Assembly (NCBI GenBank): GCA_963210315.1
Contig: OY723264.1
Location: 186,001-250,000 of the forward strand
From: Rhynchopus euleeides
Lineage: Eukaryota > Euglenozoa > Diplonemea > Diplonemida > Diplonemidae
Reading direction: 5' to 3'
DNA: 64,000 bases
The notes beneath the pieces were generated by a model. The model did no database searches. It saw only the letters and a program-made list of their open reading frames with translations, and was not told the origin of the DNA. Below, piece by piece: positions 55,376 to 64,000 of the stretch; within the stretch, counting starts at the first letter, position 1; each line of letters starts with the position of its first letter. The position numbers and the translations under genes are program-made.

Positions 55376-56924
55376 TCAACGACGCCACTCTTGTTTGTTA
55401 CTGCTGGTCTTGCGGGTCCAGGTCATGGCGAAGGGCTCGTTTGCCAGCTTGGAGTCAATCACGTTCCCATAGCAGATACAGTTTCCACGCATCGACTCAG
55501 AGACCCTCCAAGTGACTGCCACACAGTTGTGTTCGTTGTGGGACACAACGATGCACTCGCTGGAGGACTTCGCAGCGACAGCGACTGGGATGCCAGATCC
55601 CACAGAGCGGGAGTGCTCGAGGTCCCAGGTGGTCCGCAGGAGGGCGGCAGCCTTCTTCATCATGTCCTCCGTCTGGATGTCCCAGTCCTCCCCCTTCGGT
55701 GTGTAGGCAGGGGAGTTGTCGCCCACCACCATCGGCAGCTGGCGCAGGGCACCCGAGTTGACCATGTCGAGCAGCAGCACCGCGAACTGGTCCCTCGATC
55801 GGTAGCCCTGGGTGATCAGGTCGAACCCGAAGATCCCGAAGGTGTACCCGCCCTGGTCGCCCCACGTGTGGCGGATGAAGTTGCCTGCAGGCGTGTTGAA
55901 CGACACGGGGTCCTTCGGGATCCCGAGGTACTTCATATACCCCAGCTTGTCGTTCTTCCCGACGAACATGTCGTTGAGGCACCGCTGGTCGGCAAGGCGC
56001 TCGGTGCGATACCCCTCCCCACAGAGGTCCAGCACAGACCGGGACCAACGCGTCAGCAGGTGGGTCGTCATGTTGTGCTTCATGTTGAGGAACAGCACAC
56101 CCGAGTTCAGCCACGAATAAACCGCGATAGCGCCGAGACAACCCGGGATCGGAACCTCCGGCGCGACGAGTAGGGCCGCCTCCTCTACCACCGCTGAGCT
56201 GGTCAGCTTGCGCGCCTTCTTCAGAATCTTTGCGACGTTACCACTGTCGCGGAGATTGGTGGAGACGTCAGCTGGCTCCACCTCCAGAGGGGTCAAGAAG
56301 GTCTCCGACGCCAGGAAGTCCTCTACCCGTGTGTTGGACTGCCTGATGTAGCCGTCGGAGTCCATGTACACAAGCCAGCTCCGGTCGGGCCAAGCCCCGA
56401 GGTCCAGCTGCGTCTTGATGTACTGCGCAACGAGCACGTTGCCCCAGCCTCGGTTGGTGAAGCCTGAGATGGCAAGGTCAGGAGTAGCCCACAGCGTCAG
56501 CTTGTAGCCGTGCTTCTTGCAGTAGACGTGGTTCTTCATGGCGTTCAGCACCCACGAGGGCCACGCTGTTATTTCCATCTCGAGGAGCCACTTCGGGTCG
56601 CGCAGCTTTGTGAAGCGAGAGTCGATCATATAGAACTCATACTGCCCGGCAAACGGGTTGGCCGCCAGCTCCCCTTCCAGACGCTGCCCCTTCGGCAGCG
56701 CGGTGGCTGACTCTGCTTCCCTCTTCGGGCAGGCAGGGACTATCGGTGAAACCGTCTCCATGTGGCTGATGATACGGCAAAAAGATGCAGACCGCACAAA
56801 TGTGGCTGATGACGGCAAAAAAGATGCAGACCGCAGCGATGCCCCACCCGGCGAGGCGAGTGTTCGAAGGAATCGGAGGCATTGCCCCAGGCGCGCGCGA
56901 GGTGCTGCTCATCTCGGAGGGCAT
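55376..56924 (-). CDS. Type II membrane glycosyltransferase (GMA12/MNN10-like), frameshifted near the N-terminus
   Basis: The main frame (stop at 55376) encodes a nucleotide-sugar transferase. FYMIDSRFTKL and the following W/K-rich segment lead to WLVYMDSDGYI, the DxD metal/donor site; later SGVLFLNMKHN and FIRHTWGDQGGY fit the GT34-like fold. Such enzymes act in the Golgi. A start at 56924 (MPSEMSSTSRAPG) gives a short cytosolic tail and one membrane anchor (GWGIAAVCIFFAVISHICAVCIF), but that part is in another frame. The switch falls in a 39-bp tandem duplication (about 56760-56834) with unequal T runs (coding strand). Starting instead at an internal ATG in the main frame would leave a protein without an anchor. 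The last ~90 residues, past the transferase core, are unassigned. Confidence 0.75.
56760..56834. repeat. 39-bp tandem duplication in the glycosyltransferase anchor
   Basis: The two units share TGTGGCTGATGA and CGGCAAAAA...GATGCAGACCGC. They differ by one base in the A run and by a 2-base indel. Confidence 0.8.
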
Positions 56925-57588
56925 AAAAAACAAACACACAGGGTGTTGCTGTGTGATGGAAACCTGTGTGGAGTAGGATGTGTGGGTGTATGCGCCGACC
57001 CACGCTAACACTGCCCCAAACAAAACAAAGTCGGGGGGGGGGGGGGGGGGGGGACCTCCTTAAAGGGGGCCGTCGCTCCGTGTCTACCTGCTGTGTGTTG
57101 ATCACTTTTGAAGGTGGGTTAACCCTGCACGGGTCCTATCCCACCCTGTGTGTGTCAGTTCGTCCCGTTTTGTGAGGCAACTCAACTTTTCTGCACGAGC
57201 CTGAGCCTGCCTGACCGAAGGCCCCCAAAGTGACCTTCTGGTAGACGGCAACACAGCCTGGCATGCAGGGGCGGCCAGGGCAGCGGCGTCGACAAAGCGA
57301 TGCACTTCCAGAAGAAGAAATGCGTTTCACTTCGCTTCAAAACTGCATCGGCGCGGGGTCGCACCCCCCTCCTCGCCTTGAACACCTTTTCTGAGGGTGC
57401 CGAGCCTCCACGCGTTGCAGTCGGCATCAAGCGGGCCGAATCACATGCCAACCACACACCAGGCAGGGGTCGAGGGAAAGCAGGAGGCGGGGTGGCGTGG
57501 GGGTTGCTGGGGGGTCTGGGCGGCGAGAGAGCTTCAAAATCCAACTGGGGGGAACCCAAGGTAACCCCGGTGCAGAACTCCAGCTTGC
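56925..57588. other. Region between the glycosyltransferase and the LINE ORF
   Basis: It contains a run of 21 G (57033-57053) and, downstream, what may be the 5' UTR of the retrotransposon. The 5' end of the element cannot be placed. Confidence 0.5.
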
Positions 57589-60500
57589 TTGCTTCGGAGC
57601 GATCCATCCTCAACATCACATACACACTCACAGGGACCCGGCCTACACCCTAAGGCTTCCGGTTCCCCCGGCGGGGGCGCCGACCAGGGGATAGGGGGAG
57701 CGCCCGTGGCGCAGCACCCTCTCGCCGCCGGCGAACCCTCCCCACAACCCCCCCATAGAGAACCAAAACCCGCAGGGACAGGAGTAACCTCTGCGGGGCC
57801 TTTAGATAGAGCGAGAGTGCATAGAAGCCACGCCCCTGGGGCAGGAGAACCCCGGGGGCTCCGGGGAGAAGGGGGACAGGAGTACTCCCCCTCCTCAGTA
57901 GAGCAGGACGACCGATGGCTGGCAGAGATGGCGCAACGACTGCTGGCAGTGCGTGAGGCGGTGGCAAAAGACGGCAACTGCCAATACACCGGCCTCGCGG
58001 TGCAATGTGCGGGATGGACGGCGGCCTCTCTCAGAGCAGCTGTAGTCGAAGCCCTGGGACAGGACGCCGAGAGGCGAGCAACATACGCGCCCGATATAGA
58101 TGACCCCCGGGCACCCCCGTCCTACGACGACTACATCGCGGCGCAGGCACAGAGCGGGGTCTACGGGGACGGGGCTACACTCAGGGTAGCGGCTGAGGTG
58201 TTGGGGGCCCAGGTGTGGGTCCTCGGCACTACGGATAGGCTGCACCTGGGGCGCGTCGGGTCAGGCGACAAAGTGATATGCCTCACGTGGAGGCCCTTCC
58301 ACTACGACGTGCTGCGCATCCCCCTCACGCTAGCCAGGGAGTTAGCAGCCTCCACGACAAACAGATGGAAACTCCCCACCGCGACTCCCACTCCTCCTCC
58401 TGTAGCTCCAACCGCAACCGCCGCTACCACAATCTCCCCGATACGCGGCCCTGCTCCCAGGCCGCCGTCGCGACACCCCGCGCCGCGGCCAGCGTCTCCT
58501 GGGGTACTCAGGGTGGCGTCAGCCAACGTCACGTCGCTGTCAACCCACTTGTGTGATGTGGCGGACCTGAAGGCAGACGTTGTGGCCCTGCAAGAAACGC
58601 GTGTCCCGGACCCCAGCAAGGGCACGCTCAGCAGCTACTTCGCGGCCCACGGCTGGTCCATGCACTGGGGTAAGGGCATGCCCAAAGTCAAGGGGGCCAA
58701 TGGCTACGAGCAGACCCGACCCGGAGGAGTGGCAGTCATGGCAAAAGAGGGCCTGGTAGCGCAAGTGGTGCAACCGAAGACCAAGCTGGAAAAGAAGCTG
58801 CATGACAGTACCCGCCTGGTACACGTGGTGCTCGCAACCAGTAACGGCAAGACAGCGCTCCACATCCTGTGCGTTTATGGTCACTCTGGGATGGAGGTGC
58901 GAGTGCAGCGGGAGACCCTCCTGCAGGAGGCGCTGGACCTCGCAGCCGGCCTGGGGCAGGTGCCCGTGTTGCTGCTGGGGGACCTCAACACCAACCCGGA
59001 GACCAGTGCCGTCCTATCCCAGGCGTGCCGGGTGGGTGGTTGGACCGATGCGGCGGTCTCATACGCAGAGCTGAAACAGCAGGAAGTTCGGAACACCTGC
59101 TGGGCATCGAAGGAAGGCACCAGACTGGACATCTGCCTGCTGAACCCCTGCGCGGCGCCGGCCTTGCGCTCCGTCGAGGTGGCAGAAAAGGGCGAATACG
59201 GCATCCCCACGCACTGCCCGCTCTTCGTCGACCTCGACCTCGCCGCCTTCCGCCGACCGAAGCAAATCTGCATCCTCCCCGCCCCCTTTCCTAAGTGCAA
59301 GCCCACGCTCGGGGGCGCTGCCGCCAGAGAGGTGCTGCTGGATGTGCTAACCGCAGAGAAAACGAAAAAGGGTGCAACAGGAGCGCAACTCCTCCGCCGG
59401 GCCTCAGCCTGCAGCGAGAACTTCCTGAAGCGTGTCCACGTGGGCCAACTCGGAAGGCAGGAAGCGGCGTACACGGGCAGGGCGGAGGGCTACCACATGC
59501 AGCAGTCGAGGGTGGCCACCAAACACCGCCCCGCCTCCGCCCGAGGAGCGGGCGACAAGAACACCCGGGCGAAGGACAAGCTGTTGGGGAACCTCCGGAC
59601 CCTCATCCTGGAGGGCCGCCACCGACTGCTGGAGTCTGCGCCATACCCCCCCACACCCAACGAAGAGCACGCCTGGGACGCTGCGAAGAAGCGGCTGAAG
59701 GGAGGGGGCCTTCCCCCGGGGCTGGAGGCGGCGCTGGCGGGCACCACCTCACAACTGCCGGACCTCGAGACGATGGAGATGGCCCTTGTCGCCCTGGAGG
59801 GATCTCAGCGAGGCATGTTCGACGCGCTCCGCGACGAAAGACTCCGCACGTGGAAGGCGAGGATGCAGAAGGCCTGGACGCAGGAGGCGGGGATAGTGTT
59901 CTCGTACCTCGCAGACCGCTTCTGCGCCCCTACCACCTTCATGCGCCGCGAGGATGGCTCCTTCACGGCCTGCCCCAAGGAGGCGGATGAACTGCTGAGG
60001 AGCGATACTGCGTGGGGGGGCTACTTCCGGAAGTATGCGACGACGCCTGAGCCTCGCTGGGACACCTTCCGACAGAGGTACAGCGACTTCCTCCCTGACC
60101 CGGCCGAGATGGAGTGTAAGACCATTACGGCAGAAGACGTTGGGACAGCGCTGGCTAAAATGTCTACATCCACCTCGCCGGGCCTACACGGCTGGAGGGT
60201 GCACGAGCTGCGGCAACTCCCAGGGGACCTCCTCAAGTTGTTCGCGGAGGTGTTCAATGAGGTCGAGAGATCGGGCGAATGGCCGGAGCAGCTGATGCAC
60301 GCCATGATTTGCCTCATTCCCAAGCCCGGCAGCTCAGGTGAGCCGCTGTCGCAGCGCCCCATCAGCATCACTCCCGTGCTGTACAGGGTGTGGGCAGCAA
60401 TCCGAGTGAAGCCTGCGCTGAAGTGGCTGGAGAGCATTGCGCCTGAGGACTTGCACGGATGCAGACCTGGCCACGGCGCGGAGGACCTCATCTGGCACCT

Positions 60501-63500
60501 GGCAGCACGGATCGAAGAGGCCCACCTCACAGGACAGCCACTGTACGGTGTCGCCCTAGACTTTAAGAAATGCTTCGACACGGTGCCGATTGACCTGACC
60601 TTCTGTCTAGCTGCGGAGCTCGGCTTCGACGGCCGAGTCCTGCGCACCCTGCGGGCAGCGTACGGGTCAATGCAGCGGCACTTCCGGGTAAGCGGCACTA
60701 TCGGAGAGGGCTTCCTGCCAACCAACGGCATCATGCAGGGCTGCCCCATTAGCGTCGTGCTGATCAACGTGCTGGTGGGTGTATGGATGCGCATGGCGGA
60801 GCACCGGCAGGGCACGAGGGCGTTGTCGTTTGTGGACGATGTGTACGCGGTGACCCCCAGCCCGGGGACCTTGCAAGCAGTGGTGGATGACTCTGCAGAT
60901 TTCTCCCACGATACCGGGATGGTAATATGCGCAGAGGTCAAGTCACATGTCTTCTCGACGTCCCCCGAGCCGTTGACCCCGATAGTCTACCGGACACGGG
61001 ACGGCACGGCTACCCCCCTTCGACAGCGCGATAGCTTCGACTGCCTCGGGGCCATGCTGCATGCGCGCCCGCTCGAGGGACCCGAGGTGCCCAAATCGGA
61101 GCGCGTCGCCCGCCGAAAAGAGGGCGCAGAGCAGAACCTGCGCAGGACCTCGGCACTGCCCCTACCGGTGCAGTGGAAGGGGCAGGCAGCAGCGATGACA
61201 GCGGGGTCCAGGCTCTACTACGACGCCCTGGTCACCCGCTGGGAGGACGCCGACATCAGGCGATGGAGGGGGCTCTTCGTCGCCGCGCTGTGGTCCGGAC
61301 CCCCCCGCAGGGCGCGGGAGGCTGTGCTGGATGTCCTCCACCATGCACATCGGGTGGACCCCGCCGTCGCCCCCCGCTACCGGCAGATCACCACCTGGGC
61401 CATGCAGGTCAAGAAGTGGGGCCGCTGCAGGGTTCTGTCTGAGACGGCTTGGGATAGCAGAGTGAGGCTTACAGGGACAGGCCCCTTTGCGCTTTTCCGA
61501 GCGGCCCTTCGGTGGATAGGATGGAGCTGGAGCACGGCGACCACCCTATCTTACACTGATGAAGCGGGACGGAGCATAGTCTTCGACCCCACCGCAGCAA
61601 CAACGAGCGGATGGGGGATCTTCGCTCATGACCTCCGCCAGGCCCTACGTACACAGGTGGCCAAGGCGCTGGCTGGTCGTCGTGACGACTTTGCGGGCGC
61701 TCAGCACGGCATCGACGGGCAAGCCACACGCTGCGTCCTGGAGGGAGAGGGCGCCGCGGTCACGGGATACCAACGGGGCCTCCTTCGTTCCGTCATTGCA
61801 GGGGCGGTGCCTGTCCGAGGGCGCACGGGGCAGGGCGGGATCTGCCGATACTGCAACGCAGGCACCCCCGAGACGGTGATGCACCTATGGTGGGAGTGCT
61901 CCGCGTGGGACCCAATCCGACAAAACCACCCCATTACGGCTGTGGACCGGTCAACCTGGCCACCTTGCTTGGCGTTATGCGGGGTGGCGCCCGCCTTTAG
62001 ACACGGCATCCCGGAGGACAGGCAGCCCCTGCCACTATCCTTCGCACGCAGGGTGGATATAGTGGCGCAGCTGCACCGCTACTTCATTGCAATCCTCTCG
62101 GCGCGGCAGGAGAAAGATGGACTGCTCGACCGCTCCGCGCGCCACCACCGCACCCTTCACTATCCATGGGGGTGGTGCACGCCCAACCCCGAACGGGCCT
62201 GCATCCCTGTGCGGGCGCCGTCCACTGTCAAACAGACGTGGGGCAAGCGCCCCCCGGAGCTGTGGGTGGCCCTCTGCGACTGGCTGCGGGGCCTGAAATG
62301 GGGGCCGCAGGGAGGGGAGCACACCGTGACCCTCATGGAGTTGGCTGTCGACTTTGAGCTGTCGACCGGCCTCACCCTCCCAGAAGTCGAAACGCGCCGC
62401 ATCCGCCCCCACACACCTGACCCCCCTGAGAGGGGGCCGCGGGAGGCCCGCCCACGCATCCCCGAGGACACAGCCCCGGGGCTCACCCTCTACTTCGACG
62501 GCGGAGCAAGGGACAACGGCACCCCCTTCGCCCTGGCGGGTGCAGGTGCGGTGCTCTACCGAGACGGCCTCAAGGTGTCGGAAGAGATCCTCCCTCTGCT
62601 GAACGTACGCAGCAACAACATCGCTGAGTACGAAGGGGTTCGAGCGGGCCTACGGCTGCTCAGAAGGGGCGACCCGCCCCCTGAGGGGAACGTTACGGTG
62701 CGGGGTGACTCGCAGGTGGTGCTGCGACACCTAAAAGGGGAAGCGGTTTGCCGCGATAAATCCCTCCGCCCCCTCTTCCTCAGCACGGCACGGCTGGCTG
62801 CCGACCTCGGGCCCCGGATCACCCTTACGTATGAGCACGTGAAAAGGGAGCTCAACGTCGATGCGGACGCCCTCAGCAACGCCGCCATGGACGAGGCTGA
62901 GAGGCAGGGGGAGACCTCGCAGGAGCAGCTGCGGCAGGACTTCGCAGCCTTCCAGAAGAGCATCCTGGGCAAGGCTCACTCGTTGAGGCAGCTCTGCGAG
63001 GTGGTGCGCAAGACTTCCAAGCAACCATGGCACTGTGGCCACACTGCGAGCTCCACTGTCCTCACCGCGATCGGGGGAACCGTGGCAGGGGGCCTGTCCA
63101 GGAGAGCCCAGCTCAGCCCAGCCACCGAGTCGGTGATGCGCAGCCTCCAAGCGCACACGGCAGGCCCGGGCTTGAACCAGCGGGACACAGCCTTCCACTC
63201 CCGCGGCATGGCGTGGGCCGCAACCTTCGCACCGCAGCCCCACTACCCAGAGGGGTGGCAGCAAGCGGCCCAGCAATGGACTGCCAGCAGCCGGCAAGCC
63301 AACGCCCGGACAGGACGGTCATGGGAACGACGGGGCGCTGCTCCCCGGACTGCCCCCCCTGGAGCCAGACGGAACGCGAAGATGCTTACCTGCGCTCTGC
63401 ACTGGAAACCCCGCTGCGTGGACTGCCGGCGCCGGCGCCTCTCGGAAGAGGACTGCTGCCGGGACCACCACGGGAAGAACGACGGCTTGCAAGTCACCAT

Positions 63501-63672
63501 GGAATTTTGCAAGACGCATCGCATGGGCCGGTGCGGGGACTGCCACAGCAGTGCGAAATCACTCACACACTGTTGCGGCACGCACCACGCTGGCTATGCC
63601 TCACGCCCTCCTCGGAGTGGCACTGAGTTGGCCCCACACTCTAACCCGAGTGGGGCATCCGCTGTGACGTAG
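57589..63672 (+). CDS. Non-LTR retrotransposon polyprotein: OTU, APE endonuclease, RT, RNase H
   Basis: A single intact 2,027-codon frame. Residues ~120-245 form an OTU cysteine protease (KDGNCQYTG; His in FHYDV). Residues ~305-560 are an APE/EEP endonuclease (QETR, GDLNTNPE, THCPLF). Residues ~880-1,170 are reverse transcriptase (MICLIPKPG, ALDFKKCFD, FVDD at ~1,081). A CCHC-like motif follows at ~1,418 (CRYCNAGTPETVMHLWWEC). RNase H at ~1,630-1,760 has LYFDGGARDNG, EYEG, RGDSQ and VDADALSN, so all four acidic residues are present. The tail (~1,933-2,005) carries two C-x2-H-x4-C-x2-C ... CC-x2-HH modules. The element nicks target DNA and primes its own cDNA there. All core motifs look intact, so it may be recently active. 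The ATG at 57589 is the first in frame; the true start could be later. It is the only long plus-strand gene. Confidence 0.9.
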   Translation: MLRSDPSSTSHTHSQGPGLHPKASGSPGGGADQGIGGAPVAQHPLAAGEPSPQPPHREPKPAGTGVTSAGPLDRARVHRSHAPGAGEPRGLRGEGGQEYSPSSVEQDDRWLAEMAQRLLAVREAVAKDGNCQYTGLAVQCAGWTAASLRAAVVEALGQDAERRATYAPDIDDPRAPPSYDDYIAAQAQSGVYGDGATLRVAAEVLGAQVWVLGTTDRLHLGRVGSGDKVICLTWRPFHYDVLRIPLTLARELAASTTNRWKLPTATPTPPPVAPTATAATTISPIRGPAPRPPSRHPAPRPASPGVLRVASANVTSLSTHLCDVADLKADVVALQETRVPDPSKGTLSSYFAAHGWSMHWGKGMPKVKGANGYEQTRPGGVAVMAKEGLVAQVVQPKTKLEKKLHDSTRLVHVVLATSNGKTALHILCVYGHSGMEVRVQRETLLQEALDLAAGLGQVPVLLLGDLNTNPETSAVLSQACRVGGWTDAAVSYAELKQQEVRNTCWASKEGTRLDICLLNPCAAPALRSVEVAEKGEYGIPTHCPLFVDLDLAAFRRPKQICILPAPFPKCKPTLGGAAAREVLLDVLTAEKTKKGATGAQLLRRASACSENFLKRVHVGQLGRQEAAYTGRAEGYHMQQSRVATKHRPASARGAGDKNTRAKDKLLGNLRTLILEGRHRLLESAPYPPTPNEEHAWDAAKKRLKGGGLPPGLEAALAGTTSQLPDLETMEMALVALEGSQRGMFDALRDERLRTWKARMQKAWTQEAGIVFSYLADRFCAPTTFMRREDGSFTACPKEADELLRSDTAWGGYFRKYATTPEPRWDTFRQRYSDFLPDPAEMECKTITAEDVGTALAKMSTSTSPGLHGWRVHELRQLPGDLLKLFAEVFNEVERSGEWPEQLMHAMICLIPKPGSSGEPLSQRPISITPVLYRVWAAIRVKPALKWLESIAPEDLHGCRPGHGAEDLIWHLAARIEEAHLTGQPLYGVALDFKKCFDTVPIDLTFCLAAELGFDGRVLRTLRAAYGSMQRHFRVSGTIGEGFLPTNGIMQGCPISVVLINVLVGVWMRMAEHRQGTRALSFVDDVYAVTPSPGTLQAVVDDSADFSHDTGMVICAEVKSHVFSTSPEPLTPIVYRTRDGTATPLRQRDSFDCLGAMLHARPLEGPEVPKSERVARRKEGAEQNLRRTSALPLPVQWKGQAAAMTAGSRLYYDALVTRWEDADIRRWRGLFVAALWSGPPRRAREAVLDVLHHAHRVDPAVAPRYRQITTWAMQVKKWGRCRVLSETAWDSRVRLTGTGPFALFRAALRWIGWSWSTATTLSYTDEAGRSIVFDPTAATTSGWGIFAHDLRQALRTQVAKALAGRRDDFAGAQHGIDGQATRCVLEGEGAAVTGYQRGLLRSVIAGAVPVRGRTGQGGICRYCNAGTPETVMHLWWECSAWDPIRQNHPITAVDRSTWPPCLALCGVAPAFRHGIPEDRQPLPLSFARRVDIVAQLHRYFIAILSARQEKDGLLDRSARHHRTLHYPWGWCTPNPERACIPVRAPSTVKQTWGKRPPELWVALCDWLRGLKWGPQGGEHTVTLMELAVDFELSTGLTLPEVETRRIRPHTPDPPERGPREARPRIPEDTAPGLTLYFDGGARDNGTPFALAGAGAVLYRDGLKVSEEILPLLNVRSNNIAEYEGVRAGLRLLRRGDPPPEGNVTVRGDSQVVLRHLKGEAVCRDKSLRPLFLSTARLAADLGPRITLTYEHVKRELNVDADALSNAAMDEAERQGETSQEQLRQDFAAFQKSILGKAHSLRQLCEVVRKTSKQPWHCGHTASSTVLTAIGGTVAGGLSRRAQLSPATESVMRSLQAHTAGPGLNQRDTAFHSRGMAWAATFAPQPHYPEGWQQAAQQWTASSRQANARTGRSWERRGAAPRTAPPGARRNAKMLTCALHWKPRCVDCRRRRLSEEDCCRDHHGKNDGLQVTMEFCKTHRMGRCGDCHSSAKSLTHCCGTHHAGYASRPPRSGTELAPHSNPSGASAVT

Positions 63673-64000
63673 GGGTGGGCGGGGAGTGGGCACAGATCCG
63701 CGCAGGGTTACCCACTTAAAACCACTATCACTACACACTCACACACATATTGCTGCTCCGACGTCATGGCGCGTTCTTCACGAACATGTCCGTTCCCTCG
63801 CAACACTCCGCTGTATATTTTAACCTTGAGGGAATTGTGCGAGTGATTGCTAGACTGGTCTCTCTTTGTTTTCGTCTGTGGTGTTTACAGCATGTATTTT
63901 TTTTGGAAAAGAGACGGCATGGTGGTGGCCAAAAACCATCTGTGTCTGATGCCTCTTCGATTAAGATCCCAACGTGTGACAGTCCGATCCCTGCCTATTC
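63673..64000. other. 3' flank of the LINE
   Basis: It begins with a probable element 3' UTR. There is no poly(A) tail within reach, and CACACACA repeats lie near 63735. No gene is seen. Confidence 0.5.

Noticed and set aside
1-64000. tRNA, rRNA and telomere repeats
   Set aside because: I looked for T-arm signatures (GGTTCRANNCC), conserved rRNA blocks and TTAGGG arrays and found none convincing. A covariance-model scan could still reveal a tRNA.

Overview
This is a high-GC nuclear segment from a eukaryote. Every protein gene I can support reads on the minus strand. Three of them carry one GT-AG intron close to the 3' end of the coding region, with GTATG-type donors. Long intergenic stretches hold poly-C/poly-G runs, short palindromes and small mobile elements. 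A 39-base minus-strand segment at 32841-32879 closely resembles the diplonemid/kinetoplastid spliced-leader exon as I remember it. Together these point to Euglenozoa, most likely a diplonemid; the lineage is an inference, not proven.

Layout, left to right. 1-17886: one unbroken minus-strand frame of at least 5,962 codons, running off the left edge. It encodes a giant secreted protein with EF-hand-like loops, Calx-beta-type repeats and a long RTX (GGxGxD) region, and looks bacterial in style. 17887-24702: no gene found, but one inverted-repeat element. 24703-25863: a CCCH + RING-H2 + FYVE zinc protein. 25864-33977: repeats, a possible hAT transposase scrap and the spliced-leader-like segment. 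33978-35141: a MYND zinc-finger protein. 36126-39912: a large PDZ-containing basic protein. 40080-40715: the RNase H tail of a truncated LINE on the plus strand. 43187-44598: a secreted tyrosinase with a DUF4215-like tail. 45488-46336: a secreted Cys-rich protein. 46741-51210: two copies of a ~109-bp MITE, other foldback repeats, and the last exon of a DUF4246 protein. 52428-54795: a DNA transposon with palindrome-studded ends, whose boundaries are confirmed by a related unoccupied site next door. 55376-56924: a type II membrane glycosyltransferase. 57589-63672: an apparently intact 2,027-codon non-LTR retrotransposon fusing OTU, APE-type endonuclease, reverse transcriptase and RNase H.

Three genes (tyrosinase, DUF4246, glycosyltransferase) are each interrupted by a single-base change in a homopolymer run. 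That suggests sequencing or assembly error as readily as gene decay. The host genes do not form an obvious pathway. Several (giant RTX protein, tyrosinase, Cys-rich protein, glycosyltransferase) act at or outside the cell surface, while the zinc-finger and PDZ proteins look intracellular.
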